DNA of 7,441 nt from Calditrichota bacterium (GTDB lineage Bacteria > Calditrichota > Calditrichia > Calditrichales > Calditrichaceae). The notes beneath the pieces are model-generated. The model had not been told where the DNA came from and searched no databases. It saw nothing but the letters and a program-made list of their open reading frames with translations. Made by a program: the position numbers and the translations under genes. The stretch covers positions 1-7,441 of the forward strand of contig JAJRSN010000080.1 in assembly GCA_024278715.1 (NCBI GenBank), written 5' to 3'. Numbering within the stretch: the stretch's first letter is position 1; every line of letters starts with the position of its first letter. This document shows, piece by piece, positions 1 through 6,684 of this stretch.

Positions 1-1015
1 CAGGTAACTTCGGCTTATTAATCGCTTCTTCAACAATCATTTCGATCATGGCATTATAATTAATTCCGGCTTTCCGGCATGCCATGGGTAACAAACTTGT
101 GTCTGTAAGACCCGGCAAGGTGTTTACTTCCAAAACATAAGGTTCGCCTTCCGGAGAAAGACGCATGTCAACTCTCGAATATCCCTGGCAACCCAGGATG
201 GAATGCGCTTTTAAGGCGATTTTCTGAACAAGACGCGCCGTTTCTTCATCAAGTTGAGCGGGAACTTCGTATCGACTCATTCCCTTGCTGTATTTGCATT
301 CGTAATCATAAACCCCGTGTTTGGGAATAATTTCCACCACGGGAAATGTCCGGTTTTTAATAATGCCAACCGTGATCTCTCTGCCGGGAATATATTCTTC
401 GACTATTACTTTCGGACTAAAATTAAAGGCTTCATCGATGGCTTCTTCCATTTCCGGGTAATTGCGGACAATTTTTAGTCCGATGGTCGAACCCTGATTA
501 TTCGGCTTTACTACCTGCGGAAAATCCACTTTTTTCAATTTTTTCCGCGAAGCCTCGGGACGCTCCAGAACAATCGCTTTCGGCGTGGGTAGTTTGGCGC
601 TTTTAAAATATATTTTACTAATCTCTTTTTCCATGGCTAAAAGACAGGCAATCCTTCCGGAACCCGTGTACAGAATTTCGGCGGCGTCCAGCATTCCCTG
701 TACCACGCCGTTTTCGCCTTTGCCGCCGTGCAGCGCGTTAAACACCAAATCCGGCTTAAGACGTTTGATGATCAATAGATTTTTCAGATACATGCTCCCG
801 CGGTGTAAAGGAAGCATTTCAATATCGGGATAATCAATTCCGATCCAGTGCCGATCCGATTGATTCAGCTTTGTTTGTTCGTCTTTGGTGGCAATCGGAT
901 CGATTTTTATTACCTGATGACCATTTTCATCCAAAGCCTTTGCCACCTTGTCTCCGGTTACCAGAGACACTTCCCGTTCCGTGGAATCACCACCCATCAA
1001 TACGACAATTTTCAT
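1..1015 (-). CDS. ddl: D-alanine--D-alanine ligase, 3' end cut by window edge
   Basis: Cytoplasmic ATP-grasp enzyme that joins two D-alanines for the peptidoglycan stem peptide. I translated 338 residues; the last base of the window starts a further codon, so the C-terminus is missing, probably by little. Visible motifs are the N-terminal GG-x-S-x-EREVS segment (residues 8-17, with the alanine-binding Glu at 13), the LHGG-x-GE-x-G-x-x-QG motif (95-107), YTGSG (116-120), the AMEK lysine region (127-130), VKPNNQGSTIG (169-179), YDYECKY (236-242) and EVNTLPGLTDTSLLP (296-310). The Tyr at 242 sits where D-Ala-D-Ala ligases carry Tyr and VanA-type D-lactate ligases differ, so ordinary D-Ala-D-Ala specificity is expected. 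About 50 residues between positions 40 and 90 are longer than in the short E. coli DdlB type. The ATG start overlaps the gltX stop (ATGA, 1012-1015). The upstream ribosome site is weak (GCAGG about 10 bases away), so translational coupling is likely. Confidence 0.96.
   Translation of the reverse strand, partial: MKIVVLMGGDSTEREVSLVTGDKVAKALDENGHQVIKIDPIATKDEQTKLNQSDRHWIGIDYPDIEMLPLHRGSMYLKNLLIIKRLKPDLVFNALHGGKGENGVVQGMLDAAEILYTGSGRIACLLAMEKEISKIYFKSAKLPTPKAIVLERPEASRKKLKKVDFPQVVKPNNQGSTIGLKIVRNYPEMEEAIDEAFNFSPKVIVEEYIPGREITVGIIKNRTFPVVEIIPKHGVYDYECKYSKGMSRYEVPAQLDEETARLVQKIALKAHSILGCQGYSRVDMRLSPEGEPYVLEVNTLPGLTDTSLLPMACRKAGINYNAMIEMIVEEAINKPKLP
852..902. repeat. 11-base inverted repeat within ddl
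   Basis: CGATCCGATTG (852-862) and CAATCGGATCG (892-902) are perfect reverse complements separated by 29 bases. In the ddl message this would be an 11-pair stem with a purine-rich loop, about 115 bases after the start codon. It lies in the part of Ddl that is longer than in short family members. It may be coincidental; no regulatory role is evident. Confidence 0.5.
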
Positions 1016-2445
1016 AATTCTAATGCCTGCTTTATAAATTGTTCAACCTTGTTTTTTCCGATAACAGATAAGACCAACGCCAGTTCGGGTCCGTGCGTTT
1101 CACCGGTAATGGCTGCGCGAATCGGCATCCACAGGTCTTTTCCTTTAAAACCGGTTTTCTTTTGGACGCTTTTAATAACCTGTCCGAAATTTTCTACTGT
1201 AAACTCGTCAATTTGTTGCAATTCTTCAAGCATGTTTTTAAAAATAGTTTTACTTTCTGCTTTTTTAATCCATTCTTCGGCGTCTTTATCATATTGCAGA
1301 CTGTCTTTAAAGAACACGGCGGTCTTTTCGGGTAATTGATCAAATTTATTGAGCCCGGGTCGAATTGCTTTTAAAATCAGACGATTTTTCTGCGGATCCC
1401 CGGCGTCCAGATCAAAACGTTTTAGCCATTCTTCGCCTATTTTCAGATATTCTTCTTCCGGAATATTTCGGATATAATACCCGTTCATCCATTCCAATTT
1501 ATTCATATCAAATACCGCGCCCGATTTATTAACCCGCTCAATCGAAAAATAGCGGATCAATTCTTCCAGAGTAAATATTTCCTGATCGTCGCCTTTATTC
1601 CATCCCAGTAAAGCCACAAAATTAATCAAAGCCTGCGGCAGAATGCCCTTTGCCCGGTAGTCTTCCACAGCCACATCGCCCTGCCGCTTGCTCAGCTTTG
1701 TGCGGTCGGGATTTAAAAGCAAGGGCAAATGCGCAAACAGAGGCAATTCCCAGCCAAACGCCTGATACAGCAGAATATGCTTGGGCGTACTTGGCAGCCA
1801 CTCTTCGCCGCGAATCACATGAGTTACCTTCATCAAATGATCGTCAATCACATTTGCCAGATGGTAGGTGGGAAATCCGTCGCTTTTAATAAGAACCTGA
1901 TCGTCGAGCAGGGTATTTTCAAACGACACATCACCTCGAATCAAATCGCGTACAATGGTGCTTCCCCGGCGCGGAATCTTCAAACGAATCACATGGCTTT
2001 CGTTTGCCATCCGCTCGAGCGCTTTATGTTTCGGAATGTTTCGGCAGCGCCCGTCGTACATAATCGGAAGATTTTTCTGCGCCTGCTGTTCACGCATTTT
2101 ATTTAATGTCTCTTCCGAACAAAAGCAGGGGTACGCGGCGTCATTATCCAATAATTCACGAACATGTTTTTTGTAAATATCGAGGCGCTGCGATTGAAAG
2201 TAAGGACCGTAAGAACCGCCCTTTTCGGGACCCTCGTCATAATCCAGACCCGCCCAGCGCAACGTTTCCAATAAATTTTCTACCGCGCCTTTTACATAAC
2301 GCGTTTGATCCGTATCCTCGATTCTTAAGATAAACGTTCCCTTATGGCGGCGGGCAAACAAGTAGTTGTACAAAGCGGTTCTTAAACTACCCACATGAAC
2401 ATAACCCGTCGGACTCGGAGCAAAACGAACACGAACTTCAGACAT
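1012..2445 (-). CDS. gltX: Glutamyl-tRNA synthetase
   Basis: Class I aminoacyl-tRNA synthetase charging tRNA-Glu (possibly also tRNA-Gln where GatCAB is used; this cannot be decided here). Counting from the ATG at 2445, the protein has 477 residues, normal for bacterial GluRS. The Rossmann fold opens with RFAPSPTG and the HIGH motif written HVGS (residues 17-20). LRIEDTD follows at 40-46, the YDEGPE/GPYFQSQR segment at about 69-87, HVIRGEEWLPSTPKH at about 209-223, and the KMSKS motif as KLSKR (250-254). A zinc-like Cys-x-Cys (C107, C109) and C134 are present, but Asn is found where E. coli has the fourth ligand His. The C-terminal helical anticodon-binding domain runs to the end. An in-frame GTG at 2451 would add two residues, but GGGAAG (2451-2456) then abuts it. 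ATG at 2445 has a 5-base spacer and gives the usual MSEVRVRFAPSPTG start. The gene lies 17 bases after dedA and overlaps ddl by 4. Confidence 0.97.
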   Translation of the reverse strand: MSEVRVRFAPSPTGYVHVGSLRTALYNYLFARRHKGTFILRIEDTDQTRYVKGAVENLLETLRWAGLDYDEGPEKGGSYGPYFQSQRLDIYKKHVRELLDNDAAYPCFCSEETLNKMREQQAQKNLPIMYDGRCRNIPKHKALERMANESHVIRLKIPRRGSTIVRDLIRGDVSFENTLLDDQVLIKSDGFPTYHLANVIDDHLMKVTHVIRGEEWLPSTPKHILLYQAFGWELPLFAHLPLLLNPDRTKLSKRQGDVAVEDYRAKGILPQALINFVALLGWNKGDDQEIFTLEELIRYFSIERVNKSGAVFDMNKLEWMNGYYIRNIPEEEYLKIGEEWLKRFDLDAGDPQKNRLILKAIRPGLNKFDQLPEKTAVFFKDSLQYDKDAEEWIKKAESKTIFKNMLEELQQIDEFTVENFGQVIKSVQKKTGFKGKDLWMPIRAAITGETHGPELALVLSVIGKNKVEQFIKQALEL

Positions 2446-2462
2446 ATCCACTTCCCAATTTT

Positions 2463-3077
2463 TTATTCGACTCTTCTTCTTTTACGAAAGTAACGGTAAA
2501 TTAAGAACAAAATAACTCCGACCGCGCTAACAATGAGCACGATTTTGTTGTACTCTTTAAGGATAAAAGCGATCTTCTCCCAGTTTACTCCTAATAGATA
2601 TCCGCCGTAAATCAAGATTCCGTTCCACAACAGCGCGCTCATCAAAGAAAGGAGTAAAACCCAGAACCATCTGAGGGCGAAAAAACCCGAAAACAACGAA
2701 ACAATGCTGCGCGTCCCGCTTAAAAACCGGTTAACCGCAATCACCCAGTATCCGTATTTTGCGAACCACTTTTTTACCCGATCCGCTTTTTCGTCGTCAA
2801 ACGCTTTTTTTATCCAACGTGAATTCAGAATTTGGGTTCCGGCTTTTAAACCTATCACGTACATGGCAAAAAAGCCCAAAACGCTTCCCAACGTTGTGGA
2901 AAGATACACTCCCCAAAATTCCAATTTGCCGGTGCTTACCAAATAAGCTCCGAACACCGTAACAGTGTCTCCGGGGATCGGCGGAAAAACATTTTCGACA
3001 AACGCGCTGATAAATAGAATCCCGTAAGCTAACAAGGGATCTATTTTATCAAAAAATTCGGGTAAAAAATTTAACAT
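2463..3077 (-). CDS. DedA-family (SNARE-associated/VTT domain) integral membrane protein
   Basis: Inner-membrane protein of 204 residues, the usual size for DedA proteins. Family members translocate lipids; some bacterial ones recycle undecaprenyl phosphate, and others influence proton-dependent homeostasis. Visible features are an N-terminal hydrophobic segment leading into the re-entrant signature EN-x-FPPIPGD (residues 28-37, with acidic E28 and D37 at the positions known to be essential in E. coli YqjA), then VTVFGAYL, a glycine-rich membrane segment at about 56-77, and the arginine motif RFLSGTR (117-123, with R117 and R123). Two further membrane segments (about 125-162) and a last helix (175-195) precede a strongly basic tail (YRYFRKRRRVE), which suggests a cytoplasmic C-terminus. 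The usual Pro of the R-F-x-P-G-x-R motif is Ser here. The start is ATG with AAAGGG overlapping the previous stop, 4 bases upstream. The exact substrate is unknown; proximity to ddl makes a cell-wall lipid carrier plausible (inference). Confidence 0.92.
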   Translation of the reverse strand: MLNFLPEFFDKIDPLLAYGILFISAFVENVFPPIPGDTVTVFGAYLVSTGKLEFWGVYLSTTLGSVLGFFAMYVIGLKAGTQILNSRWIKKAFDDEKADRVKKWFAKYGYWVIAVNRFLSGTRSIVSLFSGFFALRWFWVLLLSLMSALLWNGILIYGGYLLGVNWEKIAFILKEYNKIVLIVSAVGVILFLIYRYFRKRRRVE

Positions 3078-3085
3078 GAAACCCT

Positions 3086-3484
3086 TTAATTGTTTTTTTG
3101 CCCGATAAGCGCAACCGCCTGCACTTGTACGGCATAGGGCATTTGATCGTCATTGTAAATTTTAATATTCATATCACGAGAATCGATAAACAGCGCTTTA
3201 CACATTTTATCGCGGATTTCATCAATCATCGACTCGCCAAGGTCACGGGCGGCTAAAATAACACAATCAATATTGATGATTTTGAACCCTTCGTAATGTA
3301 AGCGCAATTCTGTCTGTTTGAGTAAGTCAAGCTCGCCGTGCAACGCCGCTGCGGAGCGAAATTGCATCAGTCCGGACGCCCCCAATAAAGCATCGACCAC
3401 GGCGCCGCTTAAAGCGGCAAACGTGGTCGATAAAACATCTGTTTGAATGCGTTTCCGGAAAGCTATTCCAAGACCAACTCGCAA
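3086..3484 (-). CDS. Degenerate IspF-like protein (MECDP synthase fold, catalytic residues lost)
   Basis: 132-residue protein that I align by eye to E. coli IspF (159 residues) with three gaps of about 15, 7 and 5 residues that account exactly for the length difference. Matches are MRVGLGI with MRIGHGF, VDALLGA (30-36) with TDALLGA, an ungapped stretch from GF-x-x-x-NID (66-73) through DMNIK (104-108) matching GY-x-x-x-NVD through DVNVK, and QAVALI (122-127) with EAVALL. Every catalytic feature is gone. Metal ligands D8, H10 and H42 become A8, R10 and G27. The HSDGD motif becomes STTFA (19-23), and the threonine-rich nucleotide segment becomes IYNDD (109-113). R142 falls in a deletion and E149 becomes Q122. 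The frame is open with no stops, so it reads as a maintained non-enzymatic homologue, not debris. The start is TTG, supported by GAGGA (3492-3496) 7 bases upstream. It sits between queA (16 bases) and dedA (8 bases). Function unknown. Confidence 0.8.
   Translation of the reverse strand: MRVGLGIAFRKRIQTDVLSTTFAALSGAVVDALLGASGLMQFRSAAALHGELDLLKQTELRLHYEGFKIINIDCVILAARDLGESMIDEIRDKMCKALFIDSRDMNIKIYNDDQMPYAVQVQAVALIGQKNN
3392..3431. repeat. 40-base nested inverted repeat inside the ispF-like gene
   Basis: Outer arms of 10 bases pair perfectly in the message: ATCGACCACG at 3431-3422 and CGTGGTCGAT at 3401-3392 (read on the minus strand). Inside, GCCGCTT (3418-3412) pairs with AAGCGGC (3410-3404) around one central base, with TTT on one side and GC on the other forming a small internal loop. 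In practice the inner stem would be 5 or 6 pairs with a 3 to 5 base loop. It covers codons 19-31 of the ispF-like gene. No T run follows on either strand, so it is not an intrinsic terminator. Confidence 0.85.
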
Positions 3485-3491
3485 GTAAAGA

Positions 3492-3496
3492 TCCTC
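3492..3496 (-). promoter_or_regulatory. Ribosome binding site deciding the TTG start of the ispF-like gene
   Basis: GAGGA read on the minus strand lies 7 bases upstream of the TTG at 3484, an ideal spacing. No ATG in this frame would preserve the MRVGLG start that aligns with IspF, so this site supports both the rare start codon and active translation of the gene. Confidence 0.7.
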
Positions 3497-3500
3497 GTTT

Positions 3501-4532
3501 TTACAGGATCAACATGGCATCGCCGTAACTGTAAAAGCGATACCTTTCTTTGATAGCCTCCTGGTAGGCGTTTAAAATAAAGTCTTTACCGCCAAAAGCC
3601 GCGACCAACAAAACCAAAGTTGAGGCGGGCAAATGAAAGTTTGTAATTAAACCGTTAACGATTTTAAACTGATAAGGCGGATAGATAAATTTATCGGTCC
3701 ACCCCGAGCTTGCCTTAACAAGATTATCCGCATTGGCAACCGATTCCAGAGTCCGCACGGTTGTTGTACCCACGGCAATAATTCTGCCGCCGTTTAATTT
3801 TACCTGATTGATCCTTTCAGCCGAATCTTCGGGCACTTCGTAATATTCGGAATCCATATTGTGTCGGGTTACGTCTTCAACCTTGATAGGTCTGAAAGTT
3901 CCGAGTCCCACATGAAGCACCACGGGAATGATCTGGATGCCTTTGTCGGCAATTTTTTGCAATAATTCTTCCGTAAAGTGCAAACCTGCCGTAGGAGCGG
4001 CGACAGCGCCGATTTTTTTGGCATAAACCGTTTGATACATTTCTTTATCGATCTCTTCGGCTTCTCTTTTAATGTACGGCGGAAGCGGAGATTTACCCAC
4101 TTTATCCAACACTTCAAAAAAGTCTCTGCCGTTGTAATCGAAACGTACTACCCTGCCGCCGGAAGTCGTATTATCGATTACGTCGCACCCGAAGTCATCG
4201 GTTATCTGAATGCGGTTGCCAACGCGCACTTTGCGGGCGGGCTTTACCAGTACTTCCCACATGGTATCTTCCAGTTGACGCAAAAGCAGCAACTCGACAT
4301 AAGCGTCTGTTTTTTCTTTAATCCCAATCACACGCGCGGGAAAGACTTTTGTCTCATTAATAACCAGAGCATCGCCTTCCTGCAAATAATCGCTCAGGTC
4401 TTTAAACACCCGATGCGCCCATGTTTGCTCTTTGCGATTTAGTACCATTAAACGAGAATCGTCCCGTTTTTCCAGAGGGTACTGAGCAATTAATTCTTCA
4501 GGAACCTCATATTTGAATTCCGATAATTTCAT
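3501..4532 (-). CDS. queA: S-adenosylmethionine:tRNA ribosyltransferase-isomerase
   Basis: QueA transfers and isomerises the ribose of SAM onto 7-aminomethyl-7-deazaguanine at position 34 of tRNAs with GUN anticodons, giving epoxyqueuosine, the penultimate step of queuosine synthesis. The 343-residue length is typical. From the ATG the protein begins MKLSEFKYEVPEELIAQYP, the standard family N-terminus. Conserved blocks follow: NETKVFPAR (59-67), GAVAAPTAGLHFTEELL (175-191), HVGLGTFRP (207-215), GTTTVRTLES (255-264), NFHLPASTL (298-306) and YRFYSYGDAML (331-341). The usual H-x-MH-x-E motif reads HNMDSE (224-229), with Asp in place of the second His. An in-frame TTG at 4538 would add two residues. 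AAAGGAG (4543-4549) lies 4 bases from the TTG and 10 from the ATG; I prefer the ATG on family alignment. The gene follows ruvB by 23 bases, an arrangement common in bacteria. Confidence 0.97.
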   Translation of the reverse strand: MKLSEFKYEVPEELIAQYPLEKRDDSRLMVLNRKEQTWAHRVFKDLSDYLQEGDALVINETKVFPARVIGIKEKTDAYVELLLLRQLEDTMWEVLVKPARKVRVGNRIQITDDFGCDVIDNTTSGGRVVRFDYNGRDFFEVLDKVGKSPLPPYIKREAEEIDKEMYQTVYAKKIGAVAAPTAGLHFTEELLQKIADKGIQIIPVVLHVGLGTFRPIKVEDVTRHNMDSEYYEVPEDSAERINQVKLNGGRIIAVGTTTVRTLESVANADNLVKASSGWTDKFIYPPYQFKIVNGLITNFHLPASTLVLLVAAFGGKDFILNAYQEAIKERYRFYSYGDAMLIL

Positions 4533-4542
4533 CGTCAATTCA

Positions 4543-4549
4543 CTCCTTT
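4543..4549 (-). promoter_or_regulatory. Strong ribosome binding site of queA
   Basis: AAAGGAG read on the minus strand is the best Shine-Dalgarno match in the window. It lies 10 bases before the ATG at 4532 and 4 before an in-frame TTG at 4538, so either start could be used. Family alignment favours the ATG. Confidence 0.7.
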
Positions 4550-4555
4550 CCTGCT

Positions 4556-5575
4556 TTACAAAAGCGAGGTTTGTTGGTCATTTTTTTGATACTTTATTCG
4601 AAAATGTTCATAAGCCAGAGGCGTTACCACACGTCCGCGGGGGGTTCTATTCAAAAAACCCTGCTGAATAAGATACGGCTCGTACATCTCTTCGATGGTA
4701 TCGCTCTCCTCGCCGACTGCCACGGCAATCGTATTCAGACCGACCGGTCCGCCCTGATATTTTTCAATGATCGTCAACAGAATGCGCTTATCCATTTCAT
4801 CGAGCCCGCGTTCGTCAACTTCAAGACGATCAAGAGCCATTTTTGCCACTTCTTTGGTGATTTTGTTATCTGCTATCACCTGAGCGAAATCCCGTGTTCT
4901 GCGTAGTAAACGATTGGCAATCCGCGGTGTTCCCCGTGATCTTCGGGCTAATTCCATGGCGCCGTCGTCATCAATCTCAACATCCAGAATTTTTGCAGAA
5001 CGTTTAATAATGACGAACAAGTCATCCGGAGTATAGTAATCCAGACGAAAAATCACGCCAAAACGGGCGCGCATGGGCGAGGTCAGCAATCCCGCCCGGG
5101 TCGTTGCGCCGATCAATGTAAAAGGAGACAGGTTTAGCTGAACCGAGCGCGCATTCGGTCCCTTATCGATCAAAATGGTTATGCTAAAATCTTCCATCGC
5201 CGAATAGAGATATTCTTCAACAACATTATTCACACGATGAATTTCATCGATAAAAAGGACATCTTTTTCTTTTAAGTTTGTCAACAGACCCGCGAGATCG
5301 CCAGCCCGTTCCATAACGGGACCGTAAGTCACTTTTATTCCGACATTAAGTTCCCTGCTCACAATCATTGCCAGAGTCGTTTTACCCAAACCGGGAGGAC
5401 CGTATAATAAAACATGATCCAGAGCTTCATTACGCTGTTTGGCAGCCTGAATGAAAATAGTCAGATTCTCCTTAACCTTGTTCTGACCGATGAATTCCGA
5501 AAGGCTTTGAGGTCGTAAACTACTCTCAAACTCCAAATCTTCTTCTAATAGGTCTGGTCTGATAACTTTACTCAT
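4556..5575 (-). CDS. ruvB: Holliday junction branch-migration ATPase RuvB
   Basis: Hexameric AAA+ motor that, loaded by RuvA, pumps DNA through the Holliday junction during recombinational repair. The 339 residues match the family length. After the [14 protein letters not shown] entry segment (18-31) come Walker [10 protein letters not shown] (59-67), Walker B VLFIDEIH (106-113), the sensor-1 and arginine-finger region [18 protein letters not shown] (156-173), the sensor-2 arginine in [15 protein letters not shown], and the C-terminal winged-helix DNA-binding domain ending in [16 protein letters not shown]. No key residue is missing. The ATG start is preceded directly, with no spacer, by GAGGG (5576-5580), which is unusually close; no better in-frame start exists nearby. 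It lies 10 bases after ruvA, so the motor and its loader are made from the same message. Confidence 0.98.
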   Translation of the reverse strand: MSKVIRPDLLEEDLEFESSLRPQSLSEFIGQNKVKENLTIFIQAAKQRNEALDHVLLYGPPGLGKTTLAMIVSRELNVGIKVTYGPVMERAGDLAGLLTNLKEKDVLFIDEIHRVNNVVEEYLYSAMEDFSITILIDKGPNARSVQLNLSPFTLIGATTRAGLLTSPMRARFGVIFRLDYYTPDDLFVIIKRSAKILDVEIDDDGAMELARRSRGTPRIANRLLRRTRDFAQVIADNKITKEVAKMALDRLEVDERGLDEMDKRILLTIIEKYQGGPVGLNTIAVAVGEESDTIEEMYEPYLIQQGFLNRTPRGRVVTPLAYEHFRIKYQKNDQQTSLL

Positions 5576-5585
5576 CCCTCAAATT

Positions 5586-6185
5586 CTAAATAATTTGCAA
5601 CGCTTTTTTAATTAATTCATCGGAACGTTTGCACGCTTCCTTTTTCTGAACTTTTAACACCGCCCGCGCCGATTGACCACGTGAATAACCGAGCGATACT
5701 AATGCTAATATAGCCTCTTTTTCCACATATCCAAATTCCTGCCCCACGGGAATACCCAGCCTCGCCGCTTCACTAAGTTTCGGTTGAGCGATTTTATCTT
5801 TGAGTTCAACAATTAAACGCTGGGCTGTTTTTTTACCGACTCCCGAAATCGAAGATAGCGTTTTTTCATCCTGACGGTAAATGGCGTCCTGAATCTGTTC
5901 AACGGATAAACCGGATAGCAGGGTCAGGGCTAATTTTGGTCCCACGCCGGAAATACTTAACAGTCCCAAAAACAATTCTCTCTCTTGTTCATCGGCAAAT
6001 CCAAAAAGCTGAACGGCATTTTCGCGCACGTGGAGATATGTTTTTAGCGTGGTAACTGCGCCCCGATCCGGGAGCTGTTTGGCGGTGGCGAGGCTGATTT
6101 TAACAGAATAGCCAATGCCGTTGGTTTCCAAAACAACTTCGGTGGACTTGTTTTGTATTATTTTTCCGGTAATGTAATCGATCAT
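5586..6185 (-). CDS. ruvA: Holliday junction DNA-binding protein RuvA
   Basis: RuvA tetramers hold the four-way junction in an open square form and recruit RuvB. The 199 residues are in the normal range. Domain I (residues 1 to about 64) is the OB-fold, starting MIDYITGKI and ending YLHVRENAVQLFGF. Domain II carries two helix-hairpin-helix motifs with GVGPK (80-84) and GVGKK (115-119), the latter followed by TAQRLIVELKDK. After a flexible linker, domain III (about 150-199) contains EKEAILALVSLGYS, the RuvB-contacting three-helix bundle. The acidic pin, E55-D56 in E. coli, is E55-N56 here, so one acidic residue is lost. The ATG start has AGGGA (6186-6190) immediately next to it, leaving almost no spacer. 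It lies 13 bases after ruvC. Confidence 0.97.
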   Translation of the reverse strand: MIDYITGKIIQNKSTEVVLETNGIGYSVKISLATAKQLPDRGAVTTLKTYLHVRENAVQLFGFADEQERELFLGLLSISGVGPKLALTLLSGLSVEQIQDAIYRQDEKTLSSISGVGKKTAQRLIVELKDKIAQPKLSEAARLGIPVGQEFGYVEKEAILALVSLGYSRGQSARAVLKVQKKEACKRSDELIKKALQII

Positions 6186-6198
6186 TCCCTGTCAACTT

Positions 6199-6678
6199 TT
6201 AATAAATCTTTATCCTATGCCAATGGCACAGAGCGGCGGCTAAGGCATCGGACGCATCCGCAGGTTCAATTATTTCAGAGGTGTTCAGTATCCGCCGAAC
6301 CATAAAATTCACCTGATTTTTCCCGGCGGCTCCGTTGCCCACAACCGAGAGTTTGATTTCCCGCGGTGAATACTCAAAAACCGGCACGTCACGTTCAATT
6401 GCGGCAACCATCACTGCTCCGCGCACATGACCCATGGTGATCGCCGTTTTCACGTTTTTAGCATAAAAAATACTCTCCATCACCATTACTTCCGGGCTAT
6501 GCTCCGCAATCAGTTTTTTAACTTCACTGTAAATTTTAAACACCCGCTCCGCCAACTGCTGTTTGCTGTTCGTACGAATATGACCATATATAAACAGGTG
6601 AGGACTCTCCGCTCCGGCTATCTCTATCAACCCGTATCCCGTTATGTGTATTCCTGGGTCTATCCCTAAAATTTTCAA
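6199..6678 (-). CDS. ruvC: Holliday junction resolvase RuvC
   Basis: Dimeric RNase H-fold endonuclease that makes paired nicks to resolve Holliday junctions in the RuvABC complex. The four metal-binding carboxylates are present: D7 in ILGIDPG, E68 in VMVMESIF, and D141 and D144 in DASDALAAALCHWH. The segment A73-K74-N75 with MGHVRGAV (82-89) and the SPREIKLSVVGNGAAGKNQV block (104-123) are typical of the family. At 159 residues it is a little shorter than E. coli RuvC (173), lacking only the poorly conserved tail. The start is TTG: the preceding in-frame codons are ATA and a stop (TGA), and MKILGIDPG is the standard N-terminus, so no upstream start is possible. It begins 6 bases after the yebC stop. 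Confidence 0.97.
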   Translation of the reverse strand: MKILGIDPGIHITGYGLIEIAGAESPHLFIYGHIRTNSKQQLAERVFKIYSEVKKLIAEHSPEVMVMESIFYAKNVKTAITMGHVRGAVMVAAIERDVPVFEYSPREIKLSVVGNGAAGKNQVNFMVRRILNTSEIIEPADASDALAAALCHWHRIKIY

Positions 6679-6684
6679 TATTCA

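Noticed and set aside
848..1339. A 163-codon open frame on the plus strand across the ddl/gltX junction
   Set aside because: It is antisense to two well-supported genes, has no recognisable domain or ribosome site, and its composition is explained by the codon use of the opposite strand.
2446..2451. GTG start for gltX two codons upstream
   Set aside because: The ribosome-site-like GGGAAG would touch it, whereas the ATG at 2445 has normal spacing and the usual family N-terminus.
3392..3431. The nested inverted repeat as a transcription terminator
   Set aside because: It is inside a coding frame, and neither strand has the T run that an intrinsic terminator needs.
3086..3484. Calling the ispF-like gene a pseudogene
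   Set aside because: The frame is uninterrupted, a good ribosome site precedes it and core IspF positions remain, so divergence with retained function is the better reading.
3978..4442. A 154-codon plus-strand open frame opposite queA
   Set aside because: It is fully inside conserved queA, with no family resemblance; a shadow frame.
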